Shown in pieces: positions 7,864-15,271 of a stretch of DNA of 64,000 bases (positions are counted from its first letter, which is position 1; each line of letters starts with the position of its first letter). Made by a program: the position numbers and the translations under genes. Source of the DNA: Planctomycetota bacterium (GTDB lineage Bacteria; Planctomycetota; UBA1135; GCA-002686595); assembly GCA_029259655.1 (NCBI GenBank), contig JAJDET010000010.1:1-64000 (forward strand), read 5' to 3'. Below the pieces are notes generated by a model, which worked only from the letters and a program-made list of their open reading frames with translations, was not told where the DNA came from and searched no databases.

Positions 7864-9324
7864 GTGCCCCCCTACGAGATCGAGCCCACGCGCTGGCCCA
7901 CCGCGGAAGAGGCCGCGCGGAGCAGGCTCTTCTCCCCCATCCGGGTCGGGGCCTTCGAGGCCGAGAGCAGGACCTGGGTCCCCGCGATGGTGCCGTGGCG
8001 CGCGACGGAGGGCGGGTACGTCACGCCCGAGGTTCTCGACTGGTACGGCCGCTTCGCCGACGGGCGTCCGGGCGTGATCGTGGTGGAAGCGACGGGGATC
8101 CGGGACATCCCGAGCGGCCCGCTCCTGCGCATCGGACACGACCGCTTCCTGCCCGGGCTGCGGCAGCTCGTCGACGTCGTCCGCGCGCGCTCGGACGGCC
8201 GGACGCGGCTCCTCGTCCAGATCATCGACTTCCTCACGATCCGACGCCGACCGCCGCGCGAGAAGTACCTGCGGCGTTTCCTCGCGGTCACCGAAGACCA
8301 CCGACGGGTGCTCGTCGACAGCGGTCGGGTCGATGACGGGGCGACGGAGGATGCGGTCAAGGAGGCGCTCTGCACGCTCGCCGAAGAGGAGCTCCGGTCG
8401 GTCCTCGCGCCGCGCGAGTGGGAGGACCTCCGGATGGGCTATCGCGAGCGCGTGGGCGACATGCATATCCCTCGCGTCGCGGAGCTCCCGAGAGTCCTGC
8501 CGGGTCTATTCGCCGACGCTGCCGCGCGGGCGCGCGCGGCGGGCTTCGACGGTGTGGAGCTCCACTTCGCGCACGCCTACACGATGGCCTCGTTCCTCTC
8601 GCGCAAGAACGAGCGCACGGATGGGTACGGAGGAGACCCCGCGGGTCGCGTGCGACTCCCCCTCGAGGTCTACGGCCATGTGCGCGAAGCCGTGGGCGAC
8701 GCCTACACCGTCGGGTGTCGGTTCCTGACCGACGAGTCCATCGAGGGCGGCAGCGGGATCGACGACGCCGTCTACTACGGCGAGCGGTTCGCGCGCGCCG
8801 GCATGGACTTCCTGTCCCTCTCGCGCGGAGGGAAGTTCGACGATGCGAAGGAGCCCAAGATCGGCGAGGCCGCCTATCCCTACACCGGACCGAGCGGCCA
8901 CGAGTGCATGCCCACGGTCCGGATCGACGCACCCGGGCCCTTCGGGCGAAACCTCCCGCTGGTGGCGGCCGTGCGCGCGCGTGTACGCGAGGCCGGCCTC
9001 TCGACGCCCGTCGTCGGCGCCGGTGGGATCAACACCTTCGAGATAGCCGAGGCGGCGCTCGCGCGGGGAGACTGCGACATCGTCGCCGCGGCGCGCCAGA
9101 GCCTGGCGGACCCCGACTGGTTCCGAAAGGTCGAGCTCGGTCGGGGCGAAGAGGTGCGCCGTTGCCTCTACACGAACTACTGCGAGGGGCTCGACCAGCG
9201 GCACAAGCAGGTGACGTGTCAGCTGTGGGATCGAGACTTCGACGAGCCGGATCCCGACGGAGCCACCGACCTGCGCCGCAGCTCCGACGGCAAGCGTCGC
9301 CTGCTGCCGCCGGCCTGGACCTGA
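7864..9324 (+). CDS. NADH:flavin oxidoreductase, old yellow enzyme family
   Basis: This 486-aa TIM-barrel flavoenzyme has LFSPIRVGAFEAESR at the start, HFAHAYTMASFLS with active-site histidines, and RTDGYGGDPAGRVR as in OYE/2,4-dienoyl-CoA reductase-type enzymes. The cysteines near the C-terminus (RRCLYTNYCEGL, later TC) recall the Fe-S site of dienoyl-CoA reductases but lack the full CxxCNxxC pattern. There is no C-terminal FAD/NAD domain, so electrons must come from elsewhere. The start chosen is GTG 7864. The nearby ATG 7856 is out of frame and the longer frame lacks a signal. Divergent from the SDR, it could reduce a dearomatised CoA ester. The role is inferred. Confidence 0.8.
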   Translation: MPPYEIEPTRWPTAEEAARSRLFSPIRVGAFEAESRTWVPAMVPWRATEGGYVTPEVLDWYGRFADGRPGVIVVEATGIRDIPSGPLLRIGHDRFLPGLRQLVDVVRARSDGRTRLLVQIIDFLTIRRRPPREKYLRRFLAVTEDHRRVLVDSGRVDDGATEDAVKEALCTLAEEELRSVLAPREWEDLRMGYRERVGDMHIPRVAELPRVLPGLFADAAARARAAGFDGVELHFAHAYTMASFLSRKNERTDGYGGDPAGRVRLPLEVYGHVREAVGDAYTVGCRFLTDESIEGGSGIDDAVYYGERFARAGMDFLSLSRGGKFDDAKEPKIGEAAYPYTGPSGHECMPTVRIDAPGPFGRNLPLVAAVRARVREAGLSTPVVGAGGINTFEIAEAALARGDCDIVAAARQSLADPDWFRKVELGRGEEVRRCLYTNYCEGLDQRHKQVTCQLWDRDFDEPDPDGATDLRRSSDGKRRLLPPAWT

Positions 9325-9357
9325 CCGCGGCGAGCAGGAAGCCCGGCCGCAGCGGAC

Positions 9358-10008
9358 TCAGGCCTCGGCCAGTCCCTCGCGGATCGCGTAGAGGGCGAGC
9401 TCGACCCTGTCGTGAATGTCGAGCTTCTTCATGATGTTCGAGCAGTGGTTCTCGACCGTCTTCACGCTGCGGTGCATGGTCGCTGCGATCTCCTTCTTCG
9501 ACATCCCGCGCGCCAGGTAACGCAGGACCTCGACCTCGCGTCGCGTGAGCTTCGATCCTCGCGTCAGCTGACCCGTGAGCCGGATGCCCTCTTCGTCGAC
9601 GACGATCCGGTTCTGAACCTCCTCGGAGAAGCACACGCCCCCGCGCGCGACCTCCTTGACGGCCGCCACGAGGGACTCCTGCGGCTCGCGCTTGGTGAGG
9701 TACCCGCGGGCCTTCACCGCGAGCGCCTCCTCGACGTAGTGATCGTGGAAGAACGCGGAGAGGAAGATCACCTTCGTCTGCGGGCACTCCTCGGCCATCC
9801 GGCGAGCGGCCTCGAAACACGTGGGGCCGGGCATGTCGATATCCATGATCACGACGTCCGGACGCTGCTGGAGAGCCAGATCGACGGCCTGACCGGCGTC
9901 TGACGCCTCTGCGATCACCTTGAGCTCGGGATCGCGATCCAGTCCGCGCGCGAGGGCCGAGCGAACCATGGCGTGGTCGTCCACCACCAGAACTGAAATG
10001 GAACTCAC
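9358..10008 (-). CDS. NarL/FixJ-type response regulator
   Basis: This 216-aa response regulator has an intact receiver: acidic pair D10-D11, phospho-acceptor D56 in VVIMDIDMPGP, S84 and K106. A LuxR-type helix-turn-helix follows at the C-terminus (LTRREVEVLRYLARGMSKKEIA then VKTVENH). It binds DNA when phosphorylated. The start is GTG 10008 with GGGAGG seven bases upstream. It overlaps the stop of the kinase-like gene by four bases (GTGA), so the pair is co-translated. It is convergent with the flavin reductase gene. Targets are unknown. Confidence 0.95.
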   Translation of the reverse strand: MSSISVLVVDDHAMVRSALARGLDRDPELKVIAEASDAGQAVDLALQQRPDVVIMDIDMPGPTCFEAARRMAEECPQTKVIFLSAFFHDHYVEEALAVKARGYLTKREPQESLVAAVKEVARGGVCFSEEVQNRIVVDEEGIRLTGQLTRGSKLTRREVEVLRYLARGMSKKEIAATMHRSVKTVENHCSNIMKKLDIHDRVELALYAIREGLAEA

Positions 10009-11012
10009 GGGCTGACCTCCCTGTTCGTGTCCACCGGTTCGCGGAGTAGTTCGTCGATGAGACGCACGAGTTGAGCGACGTTGAACGGTTTGTCGACGAC
10101 GATCGTGCGCCGGTCGTTCTCGACCAGCCTGCGCAACTCGTCGGCGAAGAGCTCGCTGCGACCGATCAACACGAGCACAGCCTCCGCGTTGCCGGAGCGC
10201 AGTTCCCGGTAGCCGGCGAGCGCATCGAACCCGTCGAGGTCGACCGGGACCACGACGAGGTCGAGGGGTGGCGCGTGCACGGACAGTATCCGGTGAGCGC
10301 GCTCGCCGTCGACGACCTCCTCGACGTGCTCGGCGTCGAGCGCCGAGACGAAGAAGGATCGCAGGAGACCCTCCGGTTCGGCCAGGAGGACCCGGCGGAG
10401 TCGAGGGGCGCGCCGTTCCCGGGAGGGCGCATCGTCGGCTGCCGGCAGCAGGATGTCCCAGCCCGCATCCGAGCGGACGAGCTCACCACTCATGGCGGTG
10501 AGGAGCTCGCGTGTCCTACCGGGAGCAGTGGATCCCGGGTCCGCTCCCCCGGGAAACGCGACGCGGATCCCGAGCAGGGATCCACGCTCCACGGGGAGGA
10601 GGACGGGCGGTCCTGCGCCGTCCTCGCCGCCGGCGACATGCAGGAGCGCCTCGAGCAGAGCTCCCCCGTCGCCGCGCACCGCGGCTGAGGCGGAGATCCC
10701 CTCGACACGGACCTCTCCCCCGTCCGTGCGGAGTTTCCGCAGGAGTCTCGCCGCCATCTGTGCGATCTCCACGAGCTCCACGCGCCGGCTGCCGGTCGGA
10801 CCCAGGCCGCGACAGAGCCCGATCAGGATCGACGCCTTCTTCACCGCGCGATGGATCTGCTGAACGTCGCCCTGACCGGTGTGGTTCGGAGGCAACGCCC
10901 CCCCGACCTGATCGGCGTAGCCGTCGATCGCGGCCAGGAGGTTGTTCATGTCATGAGCGATCGCCTCGAACAGGCGTGCATCTTCCGTCTCACTATGGTT
11001 CGACCCCCCCAT
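10005..11012 (-). CDS. Degenerate histidine kinase with pseudo-receiver domain
   Basis: This 335-aa cytosolic protein starts at ATG 11012, preceded by GGAGGGG nine bases upstream; a GTG at 11030 is weaker. The N-terminus has a dimerisation/phosphoacceptor helix with H20 in IAHDMNNLLAAI, the HDxNN form seen in PAS-less kinases. The following ATPase region is short and I cannot find clear N, G1 or G2 boxes. From about residue 210 a receiver-like fold follows (RRVLLAEPEG to VDKPFNVAQL): the lysine is kept, but the phospho-acceptor aspartate position reads VVVPVDLDG, so Asp is replaced by Pro. It probably regulates or scaffolds the coupled response regulator rather than signalling as a normal hybrid kinase. 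Confidence 0.75.
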   Translation of the reverse strand: MGGSNHSETEDARLFEAIAHDMNNLLAAIDGYADQVGGALPPNHTGQGDVQQIHRAVKKASILIGLCRGLGPTGSRRVELVEIAQMAARLLRKLRTDGGEVRVEGISASAAVRGDGGALLEALLHVAGGEDGAGPPVLLPVERGSLLGIRVAFPGGADPGSTAPGRTRELLTAMSGELVRSDAGWDILLPAADDAPSRERRAPRLRRVLLAEPEGLLRSFFVSALDAEHVEEVVDGERAHRILSVHAPPLDLVVVPVDLDGFDALAGYRELRSGNAEAVLVLIGRSELFADELRRLVENDRRTIVVDKPFNVAQLVRLIDELLREPVDTNREVSP

Positions 11013-11026
11013 GACAACCGTCCCCT

Positions 11027-11059
11027 CCACTATAGTGGGTGATCGGGGCGGGAGCTCAA
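11027..11059 (-). promoter_or_regulatory. Candidate promoter/operator of the kinase-regulator pair
   Basis: On the minus strand TTGAGC (11059-11054) and TATAGT (11034-11029) are separated by 19 bases, just upstream of the kinase-like gene. TATAGT lies inside a perfect 12-bp palindrome CCACTATAGTGG (11027-11038) that could be an operator. The spacing is longer than ideal and the -35 overlaps the stop of the upstream gene. Confidence 0.35.
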
Positions 11060-13170
11060 TCGCCGAAGAGGCCTTCCTCGCTGAGGACCGAGAGCGTCGC
11101 TTGCCGGAGCCGATGGGCGCCGTCGGCGAGCTCCTCTCGACGGGAGTTCCCGGCGTCCCAGCCGTCGTTCCCCATCGCGCTGATCTCCCTCAGGGCCTTC
11201 TGGAGGAATCCGATCCCGTCCGCCTCCAACCGCTCGGCGAGTGCGGCCGTGTCCTCGCCGAACCGAGCGAGAGACGCGTGCAGGATGTCGATGCTCGCGT
11301 CGTACCCGAGGGGCAATTCCGGACGCGCCTCGAACCAGATCGCGGCGATGGCACGGCCGACGTTGATGCGGTTGCGCAGCTCCTTGAGCGAGGCCGCGAT
11401 GCGCGGGTACCAGGTCTTCTGCTCTGCCCCCGAGAGCGGTGCATCGACGGTCGTGTCGCTCCAGACCTCGCGGGCGTAGGCGAGAGCGTCGACGTCGGGA
11501 ATCTCGAGCGAGATGTCGCTCGACCAGGCGTCGAAGAGGGTGATCCCCTCGTAGGCCCTGCCCTCGCGATCGGCGTACAGGTGTGCGAAGTAGACGGCCT
11601 CGGGCCTCAGCCCGGCACCGGCGTCGAGCGCGCGGAGGATGGCCGCCTCGGCGAGGTCCTGGTCGGGCAGGACGCCTCGCAGGAGCAGGGTGATGTCTCG
11701 CAGCGATGTCTCGATCCGCTCGTCCGCGGGCGTGGCGACGATCTCTCCGGTCGCGAGCTCGTAGTCAGCCCGGCGCGGCCACGCCCGAGCCGGCTCCGCG
11801 GAGATGTCCCGGGCCACTCGTTCCCAGCGGCGGTCCCCCGAGCGGCGCAGGCGACGGGGCGTTCCGCCGCCGTACTCGTTGGCGTCGAAGGCGGGAAACG
11901 ACGTCGGCTCCGGCAGCTCGTCGCGGTCGGAGGGTGCGCGCGCGAGCCACTGCTCGACGAGCTCCACCTGGCGGGCTCCGCTCGAACGCGCGGCCTCGAG
12001 GCAACGCGCCGCGAGCTTCTTGCGTCGCGAGCGCCCCATCCTCTCGAGCTGGCGAAGGAGCCGCGCCTCGGCCTCCGCCTCGAGCGCGATCCCGGACCGG
12101 CCGGGTGCCGAGGGCGGCGCCGTGGAGGACTCCCGCTCGACGATCGGAGCTCGAGGACCGAACGCACCGAACTCGGTCAGGATGCGGTCGAGGAGCCGGC
12201 GGACCGGATCGGCGCCGTTCTCGAGGTCCACGCGACGGTGCGTCGCGTCCGTCGCGAGCGCGTCGCCCCGGAACTGCTCCTCCCAGTCGCCGAAGAACGC
12301 TCGGAGGCCGTCCGGTGCCGGGAGCAGGTCGGCCATGCGAACGGGGTCGGACTCGACCGACAGCCAGAGTGCGTGAAGGAGGAGCGGGTCGGCCGCGAAC
12401 TCCGCGGTCGCGTCCGGGACGAAGTACGAGCGCGCGATCGTTCGCACGGTCTTCCTCCAGACGTCCGCCTCGTCGAAGAGGTCGACCACGATGCGGTCCA
12501 GCTCGGGTCGTCGGGAAGCCGGTACCGGAGCGGTCCAGGGACTCGCGTCGCCCTGGACCCAGCGCGCGATCTCGATCCCGTCGACCTCGTTGAGGGGCAG
12601 CGCCTCGCCCGAGGCGAGCACGTCGTCGATCGTTATCTCGGCGTGTACGGAACCGTCGGGCTCCGAGTAGGCGTGGGAGAGCGCAGCGAACGAGTCGAGG
12701 TACCGACCGTCGTCGAGCATTCGCTCGAGGAGCGCCACCGAGTACTCGCGATCGGGGTGCCGACCGGCGAGCGCTTCCTCGAACGCCCGGTCGGGATCGT
12801 CCGGATCGCCGTTCGAGACGAGCCTGCGCGAGGCGAAGTCGTAGCTCCAGACGGGCGGCTCCTCGTAGGCGATCCGGTGGCGGAGAGCTCCCGAACGCAC
12901 CGACTTCGTGTCCAGCCTACGGCGCTTCCCCCCCGGCTCGAAGAACGGCGCCGGCCCTCGTGCAGGCCAGAACCCGGGGTCGACGTCCGCACGCCGCGCG
13001 AGGTACCGGACGAGACGCAGCTCCAGCGTGTCGATCCCGTCGAGCTCGAGGCCGAACCACTCGACCACCTCTCGCTTCTCGGACCGTGCGAGGCCCAGCC
13101 ACGCGCGCTCGATCTCAGCGTCGGAGTGCTGGGGAGCGCTGGCGAGGAGCAGGAAGGCGAGGGAGAGCAC
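11056..13170 (-). CDS. Exported protein of unknown function (704 aa)
   Basis: I do not recognise this gene. The start is GTG 13170, giving a short hydrophobic leader (LSLAFLLLASAPQHS) that looks like a Sec signal. The rest is hydrophilic and charged, rich in Arg, Glu and Trp, with long helical stretches, especially RLLRQLERMGRSRRKK-type segments near residues 335-380. There is no membrane span beyond the leader and no cysteine pattern or enzyme motif. Codon use matches the neighbours. It lies 33 bases downstream of the GH172-type gene on the same strand, so the two may be co-transcribed. It may be a lineage-specific periplasmic protein. Confidence 0.65.
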   Translation of the reverse strand: MLSLAFLLLASAPQHSDAEIERAWLGLARSEKREVVEWFGLELDGIDTLELRLVRYLARRADVDPGFWPARGPAPFFEPGGKRRRLDTKSVRSGALRHRIAYEEPPVWSYDFASRRLVSNGDPDDPDRAFEEALAGRHPDREYSVALLERMLDDGRYLDSFAALSHAYSEPDGSVHAEITIDDVLASGEALPLNEVDGIEIARWVQGDASPWTAPVPASRRPELDRIVVDLFDEADVWRKTVRTIARSYFVPDATAEFAADPLLLHALWLSVESDPVRMADLLPAPDGLRAFFGDWEEQFRGDALATDATHRRVDLENGADPVRRLLDRILTEFGAFGPRAPIVERESSTAPPSAPGRSGIALEAEAEARLLRQLERMGRSRRKKLAARCLEAARSSGARQVELVEQWLARAPSDRDELPEPTSFPAFDANEYGGGTPRRLRRSGDRRWERVARDISAEPARAWPRRADYELATGEIVATPADERIETSLRDITLLLRGVLPDQDLAEAAILRALDAGAGLRPEAVYFAHLYADREGRAYEGITLFDAWSSDISLEIPDVDALAYAREVWSDTTVDAPLSGAEQKTWYPRIAASLKELRNRINVGRAIAAIWFEARPELPLGYDASIDILHASLARFGEDTAALAERLEADGIGFLQKALREISAMGNDGWDAGNSRREELADGAHRLRQATLSVLSEEGLFGD

Positions 13171-13203
13171 GGGGCGAGAGAGTAGGAGCGATCCGCTGCG
13201 TGG

Positions 13204-14352
13204 TCACCGGGGAGGCGCCGGTTCCGGTTCCAGGTCGGCGGTCCGCGTCGCCGTGTCGGCCGGCGGAGGCAGGGGGGCACTGGGCACCGGCTCGTACCAG
13301 AACGAGGCGCACGACCAGTCGTCGGAGCGCTCGACCAGTGACGACAGGTACGTCGCGGGGTCCATCGGGCTGCCGTCGTAGCCGATCTGCTGGATCGTGA
13401 TCCTGATGTCGCGGCTCCAGTAGATCGGGTCCACGACGTGCCAGCGGTACATCGAGACGAACCCCGAATCGTTGAGACTGGCGCCGTGGTAGAGGAAGGG
13501 CGTCGCCTGCATGCCCCACGACAGGCCGACGTAGTCCTCGGCGCCCGTGCCGACGATCGTGGGGAACTCGGTGTCCCCGTCGAGGTAGGCCTTCATCTCC
13601 CCCTCTCCCCACCAGAGAGGACCGAGCGAGCGCACGCCGATGACGGTTCCGAGGAAACGGCCCTTGCCCGTTCTCCGCGGGAGGAGCTCGAAGTCGCGTC
13701 CGAGGGTCGTCGGGTTCTCCCGGCGAAAGAGCACGTGCAGTCGACCGACGTCGGCCGCGTGCACGTCTCCGAGCGTGTAGTCGATCTGAAAGAAGAGCGG
13801 AATGGACCCGCCGCTCTCGTTCGTGAGCTCGATCCGCGCGCTCTTCGTGAACGGCATCGGAAGCCACAGGTTCAAGGCTCCCTTGATCCCCACCGAGTGG
13901 ACGGCCGACTGGTACGGGACGATGCGGCCGTGAGCGAAGCCGAAGAGATCCCCGAGCGGCGCCTCGATGCTCGGGTGCTCCTGCCCGTCCCAGAACGCGC
14001 GCACGACGGTGCTGCGCATGACGGCCGCCAGCGGCGCCGTCGTGAGCCAGACGTGCCGGATCGTCCCGGGGCCGGTCACGTCCATCAGCGTGACCGTCTC
14101 ACCCGATGCGATCATGCGAGCGGGAGCCCCCTTGCGACCCACGCCGAGCGGACCGGCCACGGTGCCGCCGGCTCCCGGGGCGCCCGTCGGGTTCTCGAAC
14201 GAGACCGAACGCGAGACGAGCGGGCCGGTCGCGTTCGAGAGGTCGAAGAGCTCCAGCGAGCCGGGATCGAGTCGCTGGGACGCCTCGACGCGCGGCTCGG
14301 CCGCGAGGCAGGCACCGGCGAGGAGACTGGCGACGAGGAGCACCGAGCGCAT
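13204..14352 (-). CDS. DUF2961 / glycoside hydrolase family 172-type secreted protein
   Basis: This 382-aa exported protein has a signal peptide ending near SLLAGACLAA. The residues NATGPLVSRSVSFENP, GPGTIRHVWLTT, PLGDLFGF and GTGAEDYVG are hallmarks of DUF2961, the fold of GH172 enzymes such as difructose-dianhydride synthase and arabinofuranosidase. Acidic residues in GAEDY and in the GEMKAYLDGD stretch correspond to the active-site region. It probably acts on fructan or arabinofuranosyl polymers in the periplasm or outside. The first ATG (14352) is used. It ends with a proline-rich tail and is followed by the 704-aa unknown. Confidence 0.88.
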   Translation of the reverse strand: MRSVLLVASLLAGACLAAEPRVEASQRLDPGSLELFDLSNATGPLVSRSVSFENPTGAPGAGGTVAGPLGVGRKGAPARMIASGETVTLMDVTGPGTIRHVWLTTAPLAAVMRSTVVRAFWDGQEHPSIEAPLGDLFGFAHGRIVPYQSAVHSVGIKGALNLWLPMPFTKSARIELTNESGGSIPLFFQIDYTLGDVHAADVGRLHVLFRRENPTTLGRDFELLPRRTGKGRFLGTVIGVRSLGPLWWGEGEMKAYLDGDTEFPTIVGTGAEDYVGLSWGMQATPFLYHGASLNDSGFVSMYRWHVVDPIYWSRDIRITIQQIGYDGSPMDPATYLSSLVERSDDWSCASFWYEPVPSAPLPPPADTATRTADLEPEPAPPR

Positions 14353-14398
14353 CGTGCGCCCATGCTAACCGCGCGGCCGGGGCCGGGGTCTCTCCCGG

Positions 14399-15121
14399 TC
14401 AGGCGGCCGCGCGCGGCCTCGAGCTCGACGCGTCGCGAGGTCGGTGGGGCGAGCGGGCGTGCGACCAGCGGATCTTGAGACCGAGCAGCGCGAGCGACAG
14501 CGGGAGCACGAGGAGGAGCGAGAGCGCGTTCCACTCCGGGAGGGAGAAGAGGAAGAGGTCGTAGACGCCGTGGAGCACGACGGCGATCGCGATGCCCGTG
14601 GTCCAGGCCAGGATCGCTCGCCCGTGGAGCTTTCCGAGCCCGATGCAGAACCCCATTCCGCCGGTGAAGGCGACGTGGGCCAGGTTGGCGGTGAAGGCGC
14701 GCACCAGGACCAGTGAGTTGCTGTCCGACGTCGCGAGGTAGACGGCGTTCTCGAGCGAGGCGAAGCCCAGGGCGGCCGCGGTCCCGTACAGGATCCCGTC
14801 CATCGGCTCGTCCCACTCCCGGAGCCAGAGCGCGCCCAGGGCGAAGGCCGCGAGCTTGAGGAGCTCCTCGTTGAGCGCGGTCACCAGGAACGCATCGGCG
14901 AGATCGCTCGTCAGCCCCTCCTCGAGGGGGAGGAGGACCTCGAGCCTCGGGCGCAGGAGCGTCGTGACCCAGGCCGCCGCGCAACCGAGCAGGAACACGC
15001 GCGCGAGTGCGAGCTTCGGCTCGGGCTCCCAGACGTCCTTGCGCCAGAAGTAAGCGAGCCACAGGACCCCGGGCGCAAAGCCCAGGAGCACGTCCGGCCA
15101 GGAGAGGAGCTCGAAGAGCAC
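14399..15121 (-). CDS. PrsW-family intramembrane protease
   Basis: This 240-aa protein has about seven or eight membrane segments. NEELLKLAAF (the EExxK motif), HVAFTGGMGF and VLHGVYDLF are the conserved metal-binding motifs of PrsW/CPBP-like intramembrane proteases. PrsW cleaves anti-sigma factors or other membrane proteins. The start is GTG 15121; an ATG just upstream is in another frame. The C-terminal tail is basic and cytosolic. It is divergent from recQ with a 150-bp gap in which I see no convincing promoter. The substrate is unknown. A sigma/anti-sigma-like pair exists at 27725-30357 but no link is shown. Confidence 0.85.
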   Translation of the reverse strand: MLFELLSWPDVLLGFAPGVLWLAYFWRKDVWEPEPKLALARVFLLGCAAAWVTTLLRPRLEVLLPLEEGLTSDLADAFLVTALNEELLKLAAFALGALWLREWDEPMDGILYGTAAALGFASLENAVYLATSDSNSLVLVRAFTANLAHVAFTGGMGFCIGLGKLHGRAILAWTTGIAIAVVLHGVYDLFLFSLPEWNALSLLLVLPLSLALLGLKIRWSHARSPHRPRDASSSRPRAAA

Positions 15122-15271
15122 GAGTCGCTCATCGATCCGCCGCCGGGCCGAGCCTTAGAGCGAACGCGGGGGACGGTCCCGACACCGCAGGTAGGGCCCT
15201 GGGAGCGGGCTGGAGCGGAGGGAGAAAAACGCTGGTGAGGGTCCCCCGGCAGCGTTAGTCTCCGGTTCCCG

